Assembly (NCBI GenBank): GCA_029232285.1
Contig: JAOXFI010000015.1
Coordinates: forward strand, 30,683 to 94,682
DNA: 64,000 nucleotides
Direction: 5' to 3'
Source: Agmasoma carcini (nom. nud.)
Taxonomy: Eukaryota > Microsporidia > Thelohaniidae
Shown one piece after another: positions 9,052-18,887 of the stretch (position 1 is its first letter; each line of letters opens with the position of its first letter). Position numbers and translations under genes: made by a program. The notes under the pieces are model-generated. The model made no database searches, was not told the DNA's origin, and saw only the letters and a program-made list of their open reading frames with translations.

Positions 9052-9861
9052 TTATTTTAACAAAAAAGTTCTCATTTTTTCACTTTCACCACCAACAAAT
9101 AATATTTCATTTTCTATCACAAATGAGTTTATCTTAGATTCAAAATCAACATCAAAATCTTTAAAACTTATTACATTACCATTTCCTACTACTAAATCAT
9201 CATTAATATAGTCAAGTTTAACTATTTCACTTTTATATTCTTTTTCTACGTATTCAAAGCTTCTAAGATCGTAAGTTCTTACATTGTTATCAATTCCTAG
9301 GCTTAAAGCATATTTATTTGCTGTTTTTACATTGTTAGATTCTATATTTATTGATTTGATTACAGTGTTAAACCTAAAATCAATAATATCAGTTGATTCA
9401 CCTGCTGATGTTATCATTTGCATCTCGTTTATGTCTAAGTCATAAGATTTACCACTGATTTCAATATTTTCTAAGAATTTGGCTTGATTTAAGTCAAATC
9501 TCAATAAATGATCAAAGTTACCACCAATTAGGATATAATTAGAAAATTTGTTGTACTGTAAGCAATATGGTTGTTTTTTGAGCTTGACTTCAGCATGTAG
9601 TCCATTTTTATTATGAAATTCTAATGTTTTGTCTTTTCTTAATATAACAAATTTTTCATCAGTGAGAGGTAAAATTTTTAGAGGCTCATTTTTAAAGTGT
9701 CTTTCAAACTTTAGATCATGATTGTTAATGTCAAATACCTTTAGAGATGGTGGATAGTCACCAGCAGTTAATAAAGTATTACCATTTGGTGTTATTGCCA
9801 TGTCATAGCATGCTATATCAAATTTAAATCCATTTATGTAATTTATTTCAGAATAAGTCAT
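9052..9861 (-). CDS. ENP2: Nucleolar ribosome-assembly protein Enp2/NOL10, WD40 core only
   Basis: 269 residues. The beta-propeller start contains DMAITPNGNTLLTAGDYPPS followed by LKVFDINNHDLKFERHF, matching the Enp2/NOL10 signature in which a WD repeat ends in LKFER. Downstream blocks also fit: KTLEFHNKNG, HLLRFDLNQAKFLENIEI and the D-I-N segment that follows. Enp2 is an essential small-subunit processome factor of the nucleolus with about 700 residues in yeast. Here only the propeller remains, and the C-terminal NUC153 region and basic tail are missing. There is no frame break, so this looks like lineage reduction rather than a pseudogene. The ATG follows AATATTTTACCC. Confidence 0.75.
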   Translation of the reverse strand: MTYSEINYINGFKFDIACYDMAITPNGNTLLTAGDYPPSLKVFDINNHDLKFERHFKNEPLKILPLTDEKFVILRKDKTLEFHNKNGLHAEVKLKKQPYCLQYNKFSNYILIGGNFDHLLRFDLNQAKFLENIEISGKSYDLDINEMQMITSAGESTDIIDFRFNTVIKSINIESNNVKTANKYALSLGIDNNVRTYDLRSFEYVEKEYKSEIVKLDYINDDLVVGNGNVISFKDFDVDFESKINSFVIENEILFVGGESEKMRTFLLK

Positions 9862-10339
9862 GGGTAAAATATTTCATATTAAAATAGTATTAACCAAGTT
9901 TTTATAATATATAATTAATAAGACTAGAATAGAATAGATCAAGTCTTTATTTTTAGTAAAATTATTTACTTGTATTAGTATTAGAGTCGAACTCTAAATA
10001 TGATCAAATATTTAAGCTTGTCATAGGATTGAACCTTAACATATAAATATTATACATAACTAACTATTTTTTACTTAATTGTATTCATATACAATTATAT
10101 TAAAGTATAACTAACGTATTACCATTATCATATTAATTAAAACAAGATCACAAAAATTTTGAAACAATCATAAAACGTATCATATCAAAATTTCATAAAT
10201 TCATGCTAAAACACCTTCATATGTCAACTATAATGTATTTACTTAGATTCACAACTATTGATTAGTTGATTTTATTTAAAACATTCAATTGAAACGGATG
10301 TTTCAAATTGACTATTTAAATTATTCACATTCAAACAGT
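9862..10339. other. Divergent intergenic region
   Basis: 478 bp of AT-rich sequence between the Enp2-like start and the secreted-protein start. I see no repeat or RNA gene. A TTG at 10289 and an ATG at 10298 open the downstream frame earlier than the start I prefer. Confidence 0.5.
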
Positions 10340-10966
10340 ATGCGATATACAATGACTTTAGCTATGTGCCTGCTTATTAATAACATATTTGCACAAGAAA
10401 CAGAAAAGGAAGGAGAAGCTGACAATTCTGAAGGTAATACAACAAAGGACACTGAAACAGAGACCAAAGAGGAAACTGAAGAGTCTGAACCTGAAAAGAA
10501 ATCCTCAGGATCTGATAATGTCGTAAAATACGATGTTGATCAAAAGTGTGAAGATGAAAAAACAGAGAACGAAACTGAATCTGCTAAGAAGGCTGCTGAA
10601 AAGAAAGCTGAAGAGAAAAAGAAAGTTTGTGATGTTAAAAAGAAGAAGGAAGAGCAAAAGGAAGAAGAGAAGAAAAAGACTGAAGAGGAAATTGAAGAAG
10701 TTGCTGGTGAAAACATTACTTATTGCTACTCTTGCCAAACTACAGCAGGTAAAACTGTTGGCGATGAAGAGAGCAAAGATGGCTGTAATTGCAAATGTAA
10801 GACAAATTGCTTATCTGAAACTTTTGACCATGACAAATGTGACACACCTTCACAGTGCATGAATGATGATGGTACATTTAAGAAAGATGGATGCATTAAA
10901 TGTAAGGAAGGATCAAATTGCTATGAAGAGAAACAATTAAACTCTTGTGATTCATTGGAGGATTAA
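10340..10966 (+). CDS. Secreted Glu/Lys-rich, Cys-rich protein of unknown function
   Basis: 208 residues from the chosen ATG. That start gives a clean signal peptide, MRYTMTLAMCLLINNIFA, with likely cleavage before QETEKEG. An upstream in-frame ATG at 10298 would put 14 polar residues ahead of it and spoil the signal. The mature protein has two halves. Residues about 20-125 are acidic and lysine-rich (EETEESEPEKK, then an alternating K/E stretch predicted helical or coiled-coil). The last 80 or so residues hold 12 cysteines in groups such as CYSC, CNCKCKTNC and CIKCKEGSNC. That layout suggests a disulfide-bonded extracellular protein such as a spore wall or polar tube component, but I do not recognise the family. 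Codon use is less AT-biased than in its neighbours. Confidence 0.7.
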   Translation: MRYTMTLAMCLLINNIFAQETEKEGEADNSEGNTTKDTETETKEETEESEPEKKSSGSDNVVKYDVDQKCEDEKTENETESAKKAAEKKAEEKKKVCDVKKKKEEQKEEEKKKTEEEIEEVAGENITYCYSCQTTAGKTVGDEESKDGCNCKCKTNCLSETFDHDKCDTPSQCMNDDGTFKKDGCIKCKEGSNCYEEKQLNSCDSLED

Positions 10967-10989
10967 AAAATAATAAAATCTCTAAGAAT

Positions 10990-11055
10990 ATTTTTATATT
11001 ATATTGACTAACTAATATATATTATATTATATTGACTAACTAACTAACTAATATA
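10990..11055 (+). repeat. Short TTATATTGACTAACTAA direct repeat
   Basis: Two copies of a unit ending TATATTATATTGACTAACTA, followed by extra CTAA steps. The array runs into the 3' end of the Cfd1 gene, whose stop codon lies inside the CTAA run. Confidence 0.7.
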
Positions 11056-11760
11056 TTTATCAACAATATTCATCATCTTCTTATAAGAATTAAGTTTTTC
11101 ATGTTCATCAAATAACTTACCTTCATCTGTGAAACTTGATAAATCAGTTTCAATCTCAAATTGATCTAAAAATGTAATTTCATACTCCTTTGATAGATTT
11201 TTAGCTCCATTAGAGCCAAAAGGATTTAACCTTGATGAACAACACTTACAATTGATATAAGACATATTTTCAATAATACCAATAATTGGTACGTTATATG
11301 ACTTAAAATATAAAATAGAATTAAGGCAGTCACTTAAGGCTATGTTTTGAGGTGTACTAACTAATATGATATGATCTATCTTGTGAATAAGAAATTGATG
11401 CTCTTCTGACACTCCTGGTGGTGTGTCTATGACAACATAGTCATAACCTTCAATAGAGTCAAAGAGCTTCTGAAGGAATATCAATTTTTTAGGGCCTCTC
11501 CAAATAACAGCATCTTCTTTCTTTAAAATTGAACCGAATGACAGCAAATACAAATTTTCAGATATTGAAATCGGAATAAATCCTTTTTTAGCTGCTATGA
11601 CTTTCTCTTTTACACCAAATGCACAAGAAAGACTTGGTCCACATAAATCATAGTCTAGAATCAACGTTCTACCCTTCTTAGATAGACTTATGGCTAAAAG
11701 AGAAGAAATTGTTGATTTTCCAACACCACCTTTTCCACAACAAACAGCTATGATTTTCAT
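11044..11760 (-). CDS. CFD1: Cytosolic Fe-S cluster assembly scaffold NTPase Cfd1/NUBP2
   Basis: 238 residues, a Mrp/NBP35-type P-loop ATPase. The deviant Walker A, GKGGVGKST, is at 9-17, with the switch-type motif DYDLCGPS at 36-43 and VIDTPPG near 110-116. A C-terminal C-x-x-C (C171 and C174 in NCKCCSS) corresponds to the pair that bridges the cluster in the scaffold. The N-terminal four-cysteine ferredoxin-like motif of Nbp35 is absent, so Cfd1 is the better assignment. The Cfd1-Nbp35 complex builds [4Fe-4S] clusters for cytosolic and nuclear proteins. This is the step that explains why mitosome-bearing parasites keep Fe-S biosynthesis. The ATG starts directly at the edge of the upstream AT-rich spacer. 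Confidence 0.85.
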   Translation of the reverse strand: MKIIAVCCGKGGVGKSTISSLLAISLSKKGRTLILDYDLCGPSLSCAFGVKEKVIAAKKGFIPISISENLYLLSFGSILKKEDAVIWRGPKKLIFLQKLFDSIEGYDYVVIDTPPGVSEEHQFLIHKIDHIILVSTPQNIALSDCLNSILYFKSYNVPIIGIIENMSYINCKCCSSRLNPFGSNGAKNLSKEYEITFLDQFEIETDLSSFTDEGKLFDEHEKLNSYKKMMNIVDKYIS

Positions 11761-11797
11761 ATAAAAAAATAATTTTTTTTATTTAAAGTGAGAAAAT

Positions 11798-11998
11798 GGT
11801 CAGTCATAATCAGCCATAGTTGTAGTGATGGTCATAGTCAGTTATAATCAGCCATAGTCGTAGTAATGGTCATAGTCAGTCATGATCAACCCTAGTCCCA
11901 CCATCATCGTCCCACCTCATAGTCACACTTTCATAATCCCACTATCATCGTCACACCTCATAGTCACACATAGCCACATATAATCACACTATCATTGT
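11798..11998 (+). repeat. GTCATAGTCAGT-type array upstream of Cfd1
   Basis: Units of 32-38 bp starting at 11798, 11830 and 11868 share GGTCATAGTCAGTTATAATC and GCCATAGTCGTAGTAATGG. They pass at about 11890 into a second, more degenerate set of words (CACCTCATAGTCACAC, CCACTATCATCGTC). The array is in the divergent space between Cfd1 and the V-ATPase e gene. It is clearly less AT-rich than its surroundings. Confidence 0.8.
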
Positions 11999-12121
11999 GA
12001 TATACTACTTGTTATTAATATATTACTAATCAATAATAATATCAAAAATTATAATTTCATGTTTATTTTGTTTCAATCTGAAACTCAATTCTTTATAAAA
12101 ACAATAATTTCATAACTAACA

Positions 12122-12328
12122 ATGTCTGATGTAAATGTCATTTCACATTCATTTATTTTATTTCTTTGTATTTCTATAATAATTTATATAATTGGATCTA
12201 CAAAAGGATTATCAAAATATCCCGAATTTAAGGTAGGGCTGATAGGATGGGCTTCATTCATGTATCTATCATGGATTATAACATATTTAGCACATGTTAA
12301 ACCATTTATATCACCTGAATTTCAATAA
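12122..12328 (+). CDS. VMA9: V-type proton ATPase subunit e (Vma9-like)
   Basis: 68 residues with two hydrophobic helices (about 9-27 and 38-57). The second helix and tail, WIITYLAHVKPFISPEF, match the conserved end of subunit e, where a tryptophan helix is followed by a short loop with HP or KP and a final P-rich tail. Subunit e is a small component of the membrane Vo sector and is needed for V-ATPase assembly. Length (68) is within the family's usual 70-80. Very short membrane proteins are easily mis-called, so the assignment rests mainly on the C-terminal half and the two-helix layout. It precedes LCB2 by 63 bp on the same strand. Confidence 0.65.
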   Translation: MSDVNVISHSFILFLCISIIIYIIGSTKGLSKYPEFKVGLIGWASFMYLSWIITYLAHVKPFISPEFQ

Positions 12329-12391
12329 ATTAAATTATTTAAAACTTTAGTTTCATCAATTTACAAAAATCTAAAACCAATTAATTACAAA

Positions 12392-13825
12392 ATGCCATCA
12401 CAAGAACTTACGTACACAGAAGTCATCACAACATATCTTTCTTTTGTTATTATGATCTTATTTGGTCATATTAGGGATCAAATAGGTAAAATATTCACAC
12501 CTTCAAACTATAGTCACTTTTATCAACAAGGCAATATTCCTCCAATGTTTACTTCATTTGAAAGCTTTTTCATACGAAGAATGTATGCAAGAATCAGCGA
12601 CTGTTGGAATAGACCCATCCATGGCTCTCCTGACACTTACATCAACGTTCTATTACGTAAATCAAACAATAATAACAAATCTTTTATATTAACAGGTGAT
12701 AAAACAAAATTACTAAACACAGGCTCTTATAACTATCTAGGAAAAGCAAAACTATCCAAAAATACACTAAAAAGTCACTTTAAGGTCTTGGAAGAGTATG
12801 GAATCAATGAATCACTGCCTTCAACTGTCAAAGAACATAAAATTATCATAAAACTAGAAAAAGATTTGGCTTCATTCATAGGTAAAGAAAATAGCATTAT
12901 TTTTTCTACAGGATACGGCACCAACACATCAACAATACCAGCATTAATGAATCAATGTCTTATTTTGTCAGATGAAAAAAATCATACTTCTTTAATAGAA
13001 GGTATGAAATTATGCATTAAATCTAAAATAATAATTTTTAAGCATAACTCTATGAATGATTTAGAATCAAAATTAAGATTTTATATATCACAGGGTATGC
13101 CTGAGACAAGAGAAGCGTGGGAAAGAGTGTTTGTAGTGGTAGAAGGGCTGTATTCTATGGAAGGTACGATTCTACGACTTGAGAGACTAGTTGAATTAAA
13201 AAAGAAGTATAAATTTTACATTTACATGGATGAGGCACATTCTATAGGGTCAATGGGTAAAACAGGGAGGGGTATATGCGAATATAAAAATATTGATCCA
13301 AATTTAGTTGATGTTCACATGGGAACATTTTCCAAAAGTTTTGGTGCTTGTGGAGGATACATAGCTGGTACAAGTCAATTAATAAATTATGTAAAGAATA
13401 ATTGTGATTATTCTTTATATGGACAGCAAATGTCATTTATAGTTGCAAATCAAGTAAAAATAGCATTAAATTCGATTATTGACAATCCAAATCAATTAAA
13501 AAAACTTCTTAAAAATACCAGGAGATTAAGAAGAGAACTAAATGGGCTAGGATTGATAGTTATTGGTGAAAAGGATAGTCCAATCATTCCTATATTGATA
13601 CCTAACCCAGGCAAGCTGGCAGAGTTTTCTCGGTTGTGTATGTATGAGGGTGTTGCTGTTGTAACTGTTGGCTATCCTGCCACATCTGTCCTTACTTCAA
13701 GAGCAAGACTCTGTATTTCCTCTACACACACTTCAGAGGACATTTCAAAGATTATCGAAGTGATTAGTCGTGTAAGTAACATATTAGGATTAAATCAAAG
13801 AAAGAAGCAAATAAACAAATATTAA
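12392..13825 (+). CDS. LCB2: Serine palmitoyltransferase subunit 2 (LCB2)
   Basis: 477 residues. It catalyses the first step of sphingolipid synthesis, joining serine and palmitoyl-CoA in the ER membrane. It is a PLP-dependent enzyme of the alpha-oxoamine synthase family. A membrane helix is at 12-25. RPIHGSPD (74-81), LNTGSYNYLG (108-117), the PLP-contact MDEAHSIGSMG (279-289) and GTFSKSFGACGGY (311-323) with the Schiff-base Lys at 315 are all present. The active lysine identifies this as the catalytic LCB2 subunit and not LCB1, which lacks it. Length is slightly under yeast LCB2 (561). No LCB1 is in the window. Upstream sequence CAATTAATTACAAA departs a little from the usual start signal. 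Confidence 0.95.
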   Translation: MPSQELTYTEVITTYLSFVIMILFGHIRDQIGKIFTPSNYSHFYQQGNIPPMFTSFESFFIRRMYARISDCWNRPIHGSPDTYINVLLRKSNNNNKSFILTGDKTKLLNTGSYNYLGKAKLSKNTLKSHFKVLEEYGINESLPSTVKEHKIIIKLEKDLASFIGKENSIIFSTGYGTNTSTIPALMNQCLILSDEKNHTSLIEGMKLCIKSKIIIFKHNSMNDLESKLRFYISQGMPETREAWERVFVVVEGLYSMEGTILRLERLVELKKKYKFYIYMDEAHSIGSMGKTGRGICEYKNIDPNLVDVHMGTFSKSFGACGGYIAGTSQLINYVKNNCDYSLYGQQMSFIVANQVKIALNSIIDNPNQLKKLLKNTRRLRRELNGLGLIVIGEKDSPIIPILIPNPGKLAEFSRLCMYEGVAVVTVGYPATSVLTSRARLCISSTHTSEDISKIIEVISRVSNILGLNQRKKQINKY

Positions 13826-16009
13826 ATTTATTAAAAAAATCTTTTATATATAATATTGCAGTTTTTTTAATTTAAAAAATAATAGTATAAAATTTGATGA
13901 ATAGTCTTATTGATACAACGGTTAGAATTTTTCATATTACTATAAAGCTAATGAATCAGAAACCCAATTAATTCATTTCGTAATAGAAACAATTTTTATG
14001 TAACGATAATATTCTAAATATTTTGATACGGAGAACTTTCGTGATTGATTATATCAAAATGAAAAGTATTGAAAATGGTTAACACGAAAGAGATCAATTA
14101 TATGTTTTATTAAAAAGTTACTAGTTGTTATACCAATTATTGACTTTCATCTAAAATATCTATTTATTGTTGATTTTCGTTACTAACTATATACAGTACT
14201 TCAAAAAAGGCGAAAATCCCAAAAGTTTATTAAAAATATAATTAGAGTATATCTGAAATGTTTTTAAAATTGCACATTTTATATGATTTTTTAATTAAAT
14301 TCTGATTAAAACCCAGACATTTTAGTTTAAAAAGATGTATTGACACCCTTTGGCAGTAAAATCCCTTAAATCCTTCACTCACAGAATCTACCAGTGTTAT
14401 ACAAAATACAGTACTGATATTTAACCACTTTTTATTATTTTTGTTTTAAATGGGTCCATGGATGTTCTAATGGGTTCTGTGAAAGCTATTCTGATGCCAT
14501 CTTACTTTTATGCTTAAAATCATTGTTTTGTTAAAATTTTCGTGTCTCTCATTAAAATTATTGCTAAATATTTGAGCATAATATAGAAAATAAAAAACTC
14601 TTTTATAAACACTATTTCTATTCATACAATCCCAACCAAAGGTTTTCTTTTTATCTATTCAATAATCGTCGATTTTCTTTCTTCAAGTGTCATATTTGCT
14701 TTTAGAGTTATTATAAATTTCAAAAAAAAATTAATCTGAAAAACCTTAGTAAACTATCTTTGATTCCAAAAAGATACCATTTTGCAACTCTTGGGCTATT
14801 AATTATCTGCGAATTTGATGCTTTTTCTTTAGAAAATGATGCTTACTCTAATGACGGACAATCATGTTTGATTCATTTTCGATCATTTTTATATTTTAGC
14901 ATTTCGTGTGAAGTTTTAATTCTTTTAATTGTAAATATCGCTAATTACAATTGTTTTTACCTTCTTGATTATTCTTATATTTTCTAGAGTGACTTGCATC
15001 GAATATTCTTTAAGTCGGTTTTTGCATTGATTTCGCGTATTGAAACCCCCATGGAAAATAGCTAAAAAATAAAAAGTATTGCATATTTACGTATATGATT
15101 AGACTTCAATTTTAGTTTTATTTTGTATTTTCGGTTTTTTAGAGTATTGTATGTTTAGGTATCGTTTATAATATTGTTAAAAATAAAATAATTGGTAATT
15201 ATAAACAAAAATCGTATGCACAAAAACAAATTTTGTTAATTTTGATTTTCAATAATTCACCCACAAAAAAACACCACTGAATAAAAGAAAATAAAATTCG
15301 TCTTTTTATTATTGTAAATATATTTAGAAACAATTTCTATCAAACCCCCATTAAATTGAAAGAATAGACACGTCAAAAATTTAGTTAAAATTATCAGAGT
15401 AAGCATTAAAAAATGTTTTATTTGATTATGAGATTGGTATTGCTTTTATGATTTAAATAAATAATTTAAAAACTTTGTGAGTCAGTAATTTTAAATTTAT
15501 AAATTAAACAATTAAATTCGCGGTGGTCATCTAATATTCTGGGCTGTAGTAATTAAAAAAATGTTTAACATTAGTTTGAAATATTTCGGCGAACAATATT
15601 AAATTTTTCGTTATTAATTTGAATTCAAAAATCCCTATAATATAAAAATCTAAAACACAACCAGATTCGCACTAATAACATTTTTGATAATAATATTGAA
15701 ATGAAATAATTTAAAACGTTTAAACAAATTTAAATTCTAAATGAACTAAATTTTTTTAAGAAATGAAGATTTTTGAAAGGAAAGGTTTATACTGTGTAGA
15801 ACAATGCAAATTCTAAATATTGTTTGATTTTATAAAGAAGAAACACATTCTATGTTGTGTAAGTAACAAGGGTAGCTTTGTTTTAAAATGATTAAATAAA
15901 TTATTCAAAAATTTTACAGGTAAAATATCCAAATATAATCAAAATGTAATTTAAATGTAAAAACCCCATTTTTATTATTTAATTTTAGGAATATGGGATC
16001 TTGTGTTTT
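13826..16009. other. Gene-free stretch, probably decayed mobile-element DNA
   Basis: About 2.2 kb with stops in all frames. The 75-codon frame at 14760-14987 has no recognisable motif. The base composition is more mixed than in the intergenic DNA near genes. It runs into a decayed Merlin transposase, so older transposon debris is the likely content, but I cannot name a family here. Confidence 0.4.
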
Positions 16010-16860
16010 CCCACATTTAAGAAAAAATACCAAAAATTACCACGTTTAATTTTGAAAACGAGGTTGTAATAATTCCACTAATGTTATAAATATTCTAAGA
16101 AAGAAAGTGTTCTTCATTTCATAGTTTATCGGTGTGGCTGTAAAATCCTTCTTAGGGAAGTAAAGTGTGTGCGTTCAATTGATAATATAAAATTTGTTTG
16201 TTATAAAAGTGGTTGTATCAATTTTAAAAAGAATAAGCAATCAAATATCCTTTTTTAGCTATTTAAGATATTTATGAGAAAATAATTATATTAAGTTTTT
16301 AGGTGGTTCGAGAACATACACAAATCTACTAAATTTTGAGAGCTTAATTTGTCTTAAAGTTTATCAAATAAGCTTTACTAAAAAATACGAGAGAGAATAA
16401 AAATATATTATGATGATTTTCTAATGATGCTAGGTTGTTTAGGTGTGATTTGCCAATTTGATGAATCTATGTTTAAGTATAAGCAAAAATACCATCAAGG
16501 AAAAGTTGGTGATAAGCTAGGTGGTACTTGATATTGCAGATACATCTGCATCAACTTTAAAGTGTTTTGTTAAGGATAGGAGTGCAGAGAGTACTATAAT
16601 ATGGTGTAGTGAATGGCGTAGTTATATGAATTTAATCAATTTAAATTTTTATCATTCAATAATTAATCATGGTTTTAATGGTGTTCATTTTAAAATATTG
16701 ATTCTTTATGGAATAAATAAAAAAGAGATTTAAACATATGATGGATTCTAATACTGGGTTGTTAGAATTGTATTCACTTGAGTGGTTGTGGAAAGAAAAT
16801 ATTGCGAGAAGCAATTATGATCGTTTCCTTGATTTAATAATTTAATCAATATGTTTTCAA
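16010..16860 (+). pseudogene. Decayed Merlin (IS1016/ISXO2-like) transposase, copy 1
   Basis: An N-terminal zinc ribbon is legible at about 16132-16250: RCGCKILLREVKC, then DNIKFVCYKSGC, giving a C-x-C plus C-x4-C pattern. The first catalytic block follows at about 16450-16500 as ICQFDESMFKYKQKYHQG. A frame from 16521 then reads LDIADTSASTLKCFVKDRSA and IIWCSEWRSY, where the usual second Asp of the SDEW block is Ser. After that comes a decayed histidine block (SIINHGFNGVHF). A final segment near 16790 (LEWLWKENIARSNY) resembles the helix after the last catalytic acidic residue. Several frameshifts and stops separate these pieces. A homologous copy lies at 35640-36520. Confidence 0.75.
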
Positions 16861-17760
16861 TATTATTTTTATATTTGAGAAAAAATACTAGATCTAAATT
16901 ATGTATCTTCATCTAAGGTTCTAAGCCCAAATATTCATGAACAACACATATAAAATCAATATCAATTTAATTATTTTCAATAAAACATCAAAACCGATAT
17001 TTTTATTTCTTTAAAATTAATCGTTTCGTTTGTATAAAATAATTTGAATTTATGTACAATAATTCATCACGAAATATAACGGTTTTCCAACCGAACTCTA
17101 CTAATAATTTATAAAGAAGTTCTGTTGTTGGATTAAGTACCAATTAAACATAAAAATTAGAAGGTATTAAATTATAAATAATTCCTAAACACCCCCGCTA
17201 TCATGAAATATCTTTCTAGTTAAACATATATTTGTAAATTATGTCATCATAAACAAGCAAAGCCGGATTTTATTAAATTGTGTATATTTTTGATTAAATT
17301 CAACATTAGATCAATCAAAATTAGGTTTCATAATAAATGCAATATAAAATGATTAAAAAATCTATGAACTAAAAACTAAACACATTTTTGAAAATGATTG
17401 CAGTTTCTTTTATGGTACTTAAATGTACATATCAATATTTCTTTTATTAACTGTAACCTTTGACTACAATATATACTTATATTCAACATATAATATTATA
17501 TTTAATATATTTCGTTCTCTTCCAAATTCAATTGCTGAATCATAATATTTTACAAATCACGCAAAAAAGAATGACTCATAGAAGTTCAATTGATAATTTA
17601 TGTATTTTTATAGTCAAAACGTATACTGTTAATAATGTACAATAGAAACAATATTATTGAATTATAAGAAATCAACAAGTAAAAACACAGAGAATTTATT
17701 CATCAGCTCATAAGCTTTAATATATTATTAACTTAAGTATATATTTTAAATTATAATATA
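16861..17760. other. Gene-free AT-rich stretch
   Basis: No gene, RNA or repeat is recognised. A 61-codon frame at 17460-17645 encodes only low-complexity hydrophobic sequence and is not supported. Confidence 0.4.
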
Positions 17761-17835
17761 TAATATATAATATATAACTTACTAACTTATCTGACTGACT
17801 AACTAATCTAACTTACTAACTAACCAATATATAAT
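17760..17835 (+). repeat. TAATATA and ACTAACTAA short repeats
   Basis: Three or more TAATATATAA steps followed by CTTACTAACTTATC, GACTGACTAACTAA and CTTACTAACTAACC. This is the same ACTAACTAA vocabulary seen near 11030 and, on the opposite strand, at 61700-61965. It lies 70 bp before the next start codon. Confidence 0.7.
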
Positions 17836-17899
17836 AAATAACTTAAAATTACTTTTTATAAAATAATTTTTATTTTTTTAAAAAAATATTTCAAAGCCA

Positions 17900-18805
17900 A
17901 TGGAAGATGAAATTTATACAGTACATGCAGATAAACACTCAAACAAGATAATTTACGGTGGTAACGACCAGAAAGTGATGGTATACGACCATACACAAGA
18001 TTATATGATCACAATGGTAGAAAACTACTCAGATTCAATACTATATGTCAAATTTGTAGATTCTCACAAATTTATAGTTGTTACATTAGATGGTCTAATC
18101 TCTCTTTTGACTACTGAAGAGGAATTAGCATCCTATGACTTAGAAGCTGATCTTAGTGTTGCTTACTTTGATCAAAAACTAATAGTTGGCTCACAGGATG
18201 GTCAAATTTGGATATTTGACAATGAAATCAACCTCATCAACACCTTTACATTCCATTATACCGAAATTTGCAATATTTCTATTATAAACGACAAAGAATA
18301 CGCAAGTATGAGTTCAGAAAAATTCATCATTTTTAATCAAAATGGCAAAATTTTAGTTGAAAAGAAAATGAATGAAGGCAACTGCTTTAAATACATTAAA
18401 AATGATATTTTTTGTATAGGAAAGCAAAATAAAATGCAAATGTTCAAAGAAAACAATTTTTTATTTGAATTTAAAACACCTAACACAATAGAATCACTTG
18501 AATATGTTGAAAAAAATATTGTAATTGCTGGTGATTTTGATTATTTATATTTAATTGATACAGCAAATAATTATTCATCATTTAAGTTGCACATTGGGTT
18601 TAAAATATACAAAACAAAGCATTTACACGATTATTTAATTGGTTTTAGCACATTTTGTGATAAAATAGGAATCGTTGATATTAGAAGTGTTGATACACTT
18701 AAAATATTTGATACTGGAGTAGGAATGGGCTTTGATTTTGATTTTAAAGATGATAAGGCATTTATAGCTGGTGTTGATGGATTTAATACAATAAATATAA
18801 ATTGA
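17900..18805 (+). CDS. WD40 protein, likely Sqt1/AAMP family
   Basis: 301 residues forming most of a seven-bladed propeller. The first blade reads IIYGGNDQKVMVYD. A later blade reads DLSVAYFDQKLIVGSQDGQIWIFD, which fits the AAMP/Sqt1 segment where a D-L pair is followed by a blade ending in a G-x-x-D-G-x-x-W unit. Sqt1 is the dedicated chaperone of ribosomal protein uL16 (RPL10) in yeast. AAMP is its animal relative. Other WD40 proteins cannot be excluded because propellers are alike. It is shorter than yeast Sqt1 (431) and lacks an acidic N-terminal tail. The ATG follows AAAAAAATATTTCAAAGCCA. It converges with the M16 protease gene, 82 bp between stops. Confidence 0.5.
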   Translation: MEDEIYTVHADKHSNKIIYGGNDQKVMVYDHTQDYMITMVENYSDSILYVKFVDSHKFIVVTLDGLISLLTTEEELASYDLEADLSVAYFDQKLIVGSQDGQIWIFDNEINLINTFTFHYTEICNISIINDKEYASMSSEKFIIFNQNGKILVEKKMNEGNCFKYIKNDIFCIGKQNKMQMFKENNFLFEFKTPNTIESLEYVEKNIVIAGDFDYLYLIDTANNYSSFKLHIGFKIYKTKHLHDYLIGFSTFCDKIGIVDIRSVDTLKIFDTGVGMGFDFDFKDDKAFIAGVDGFNTININ

Positions 18806-18887
18806 CTAACTAACAACTTATTACTATATATATTAATATAATTATTCTAATATTTAAATAACTTTTATATAATCAAAAACAATATCT

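Noticed and set aside
14760..14987. 75-codon frame in the gene-free stretch
   Set aside because: It starts with TTG, lacks any motif and lies in decayed transposon DNA.
16300..16320. TTCGAGA-type word as a tRNA T-arm
   Set aside because: The same word occurs at the same relative place in the sister Merlin copy (GGTTCGATAT at 35937), so it is part of the transposon.
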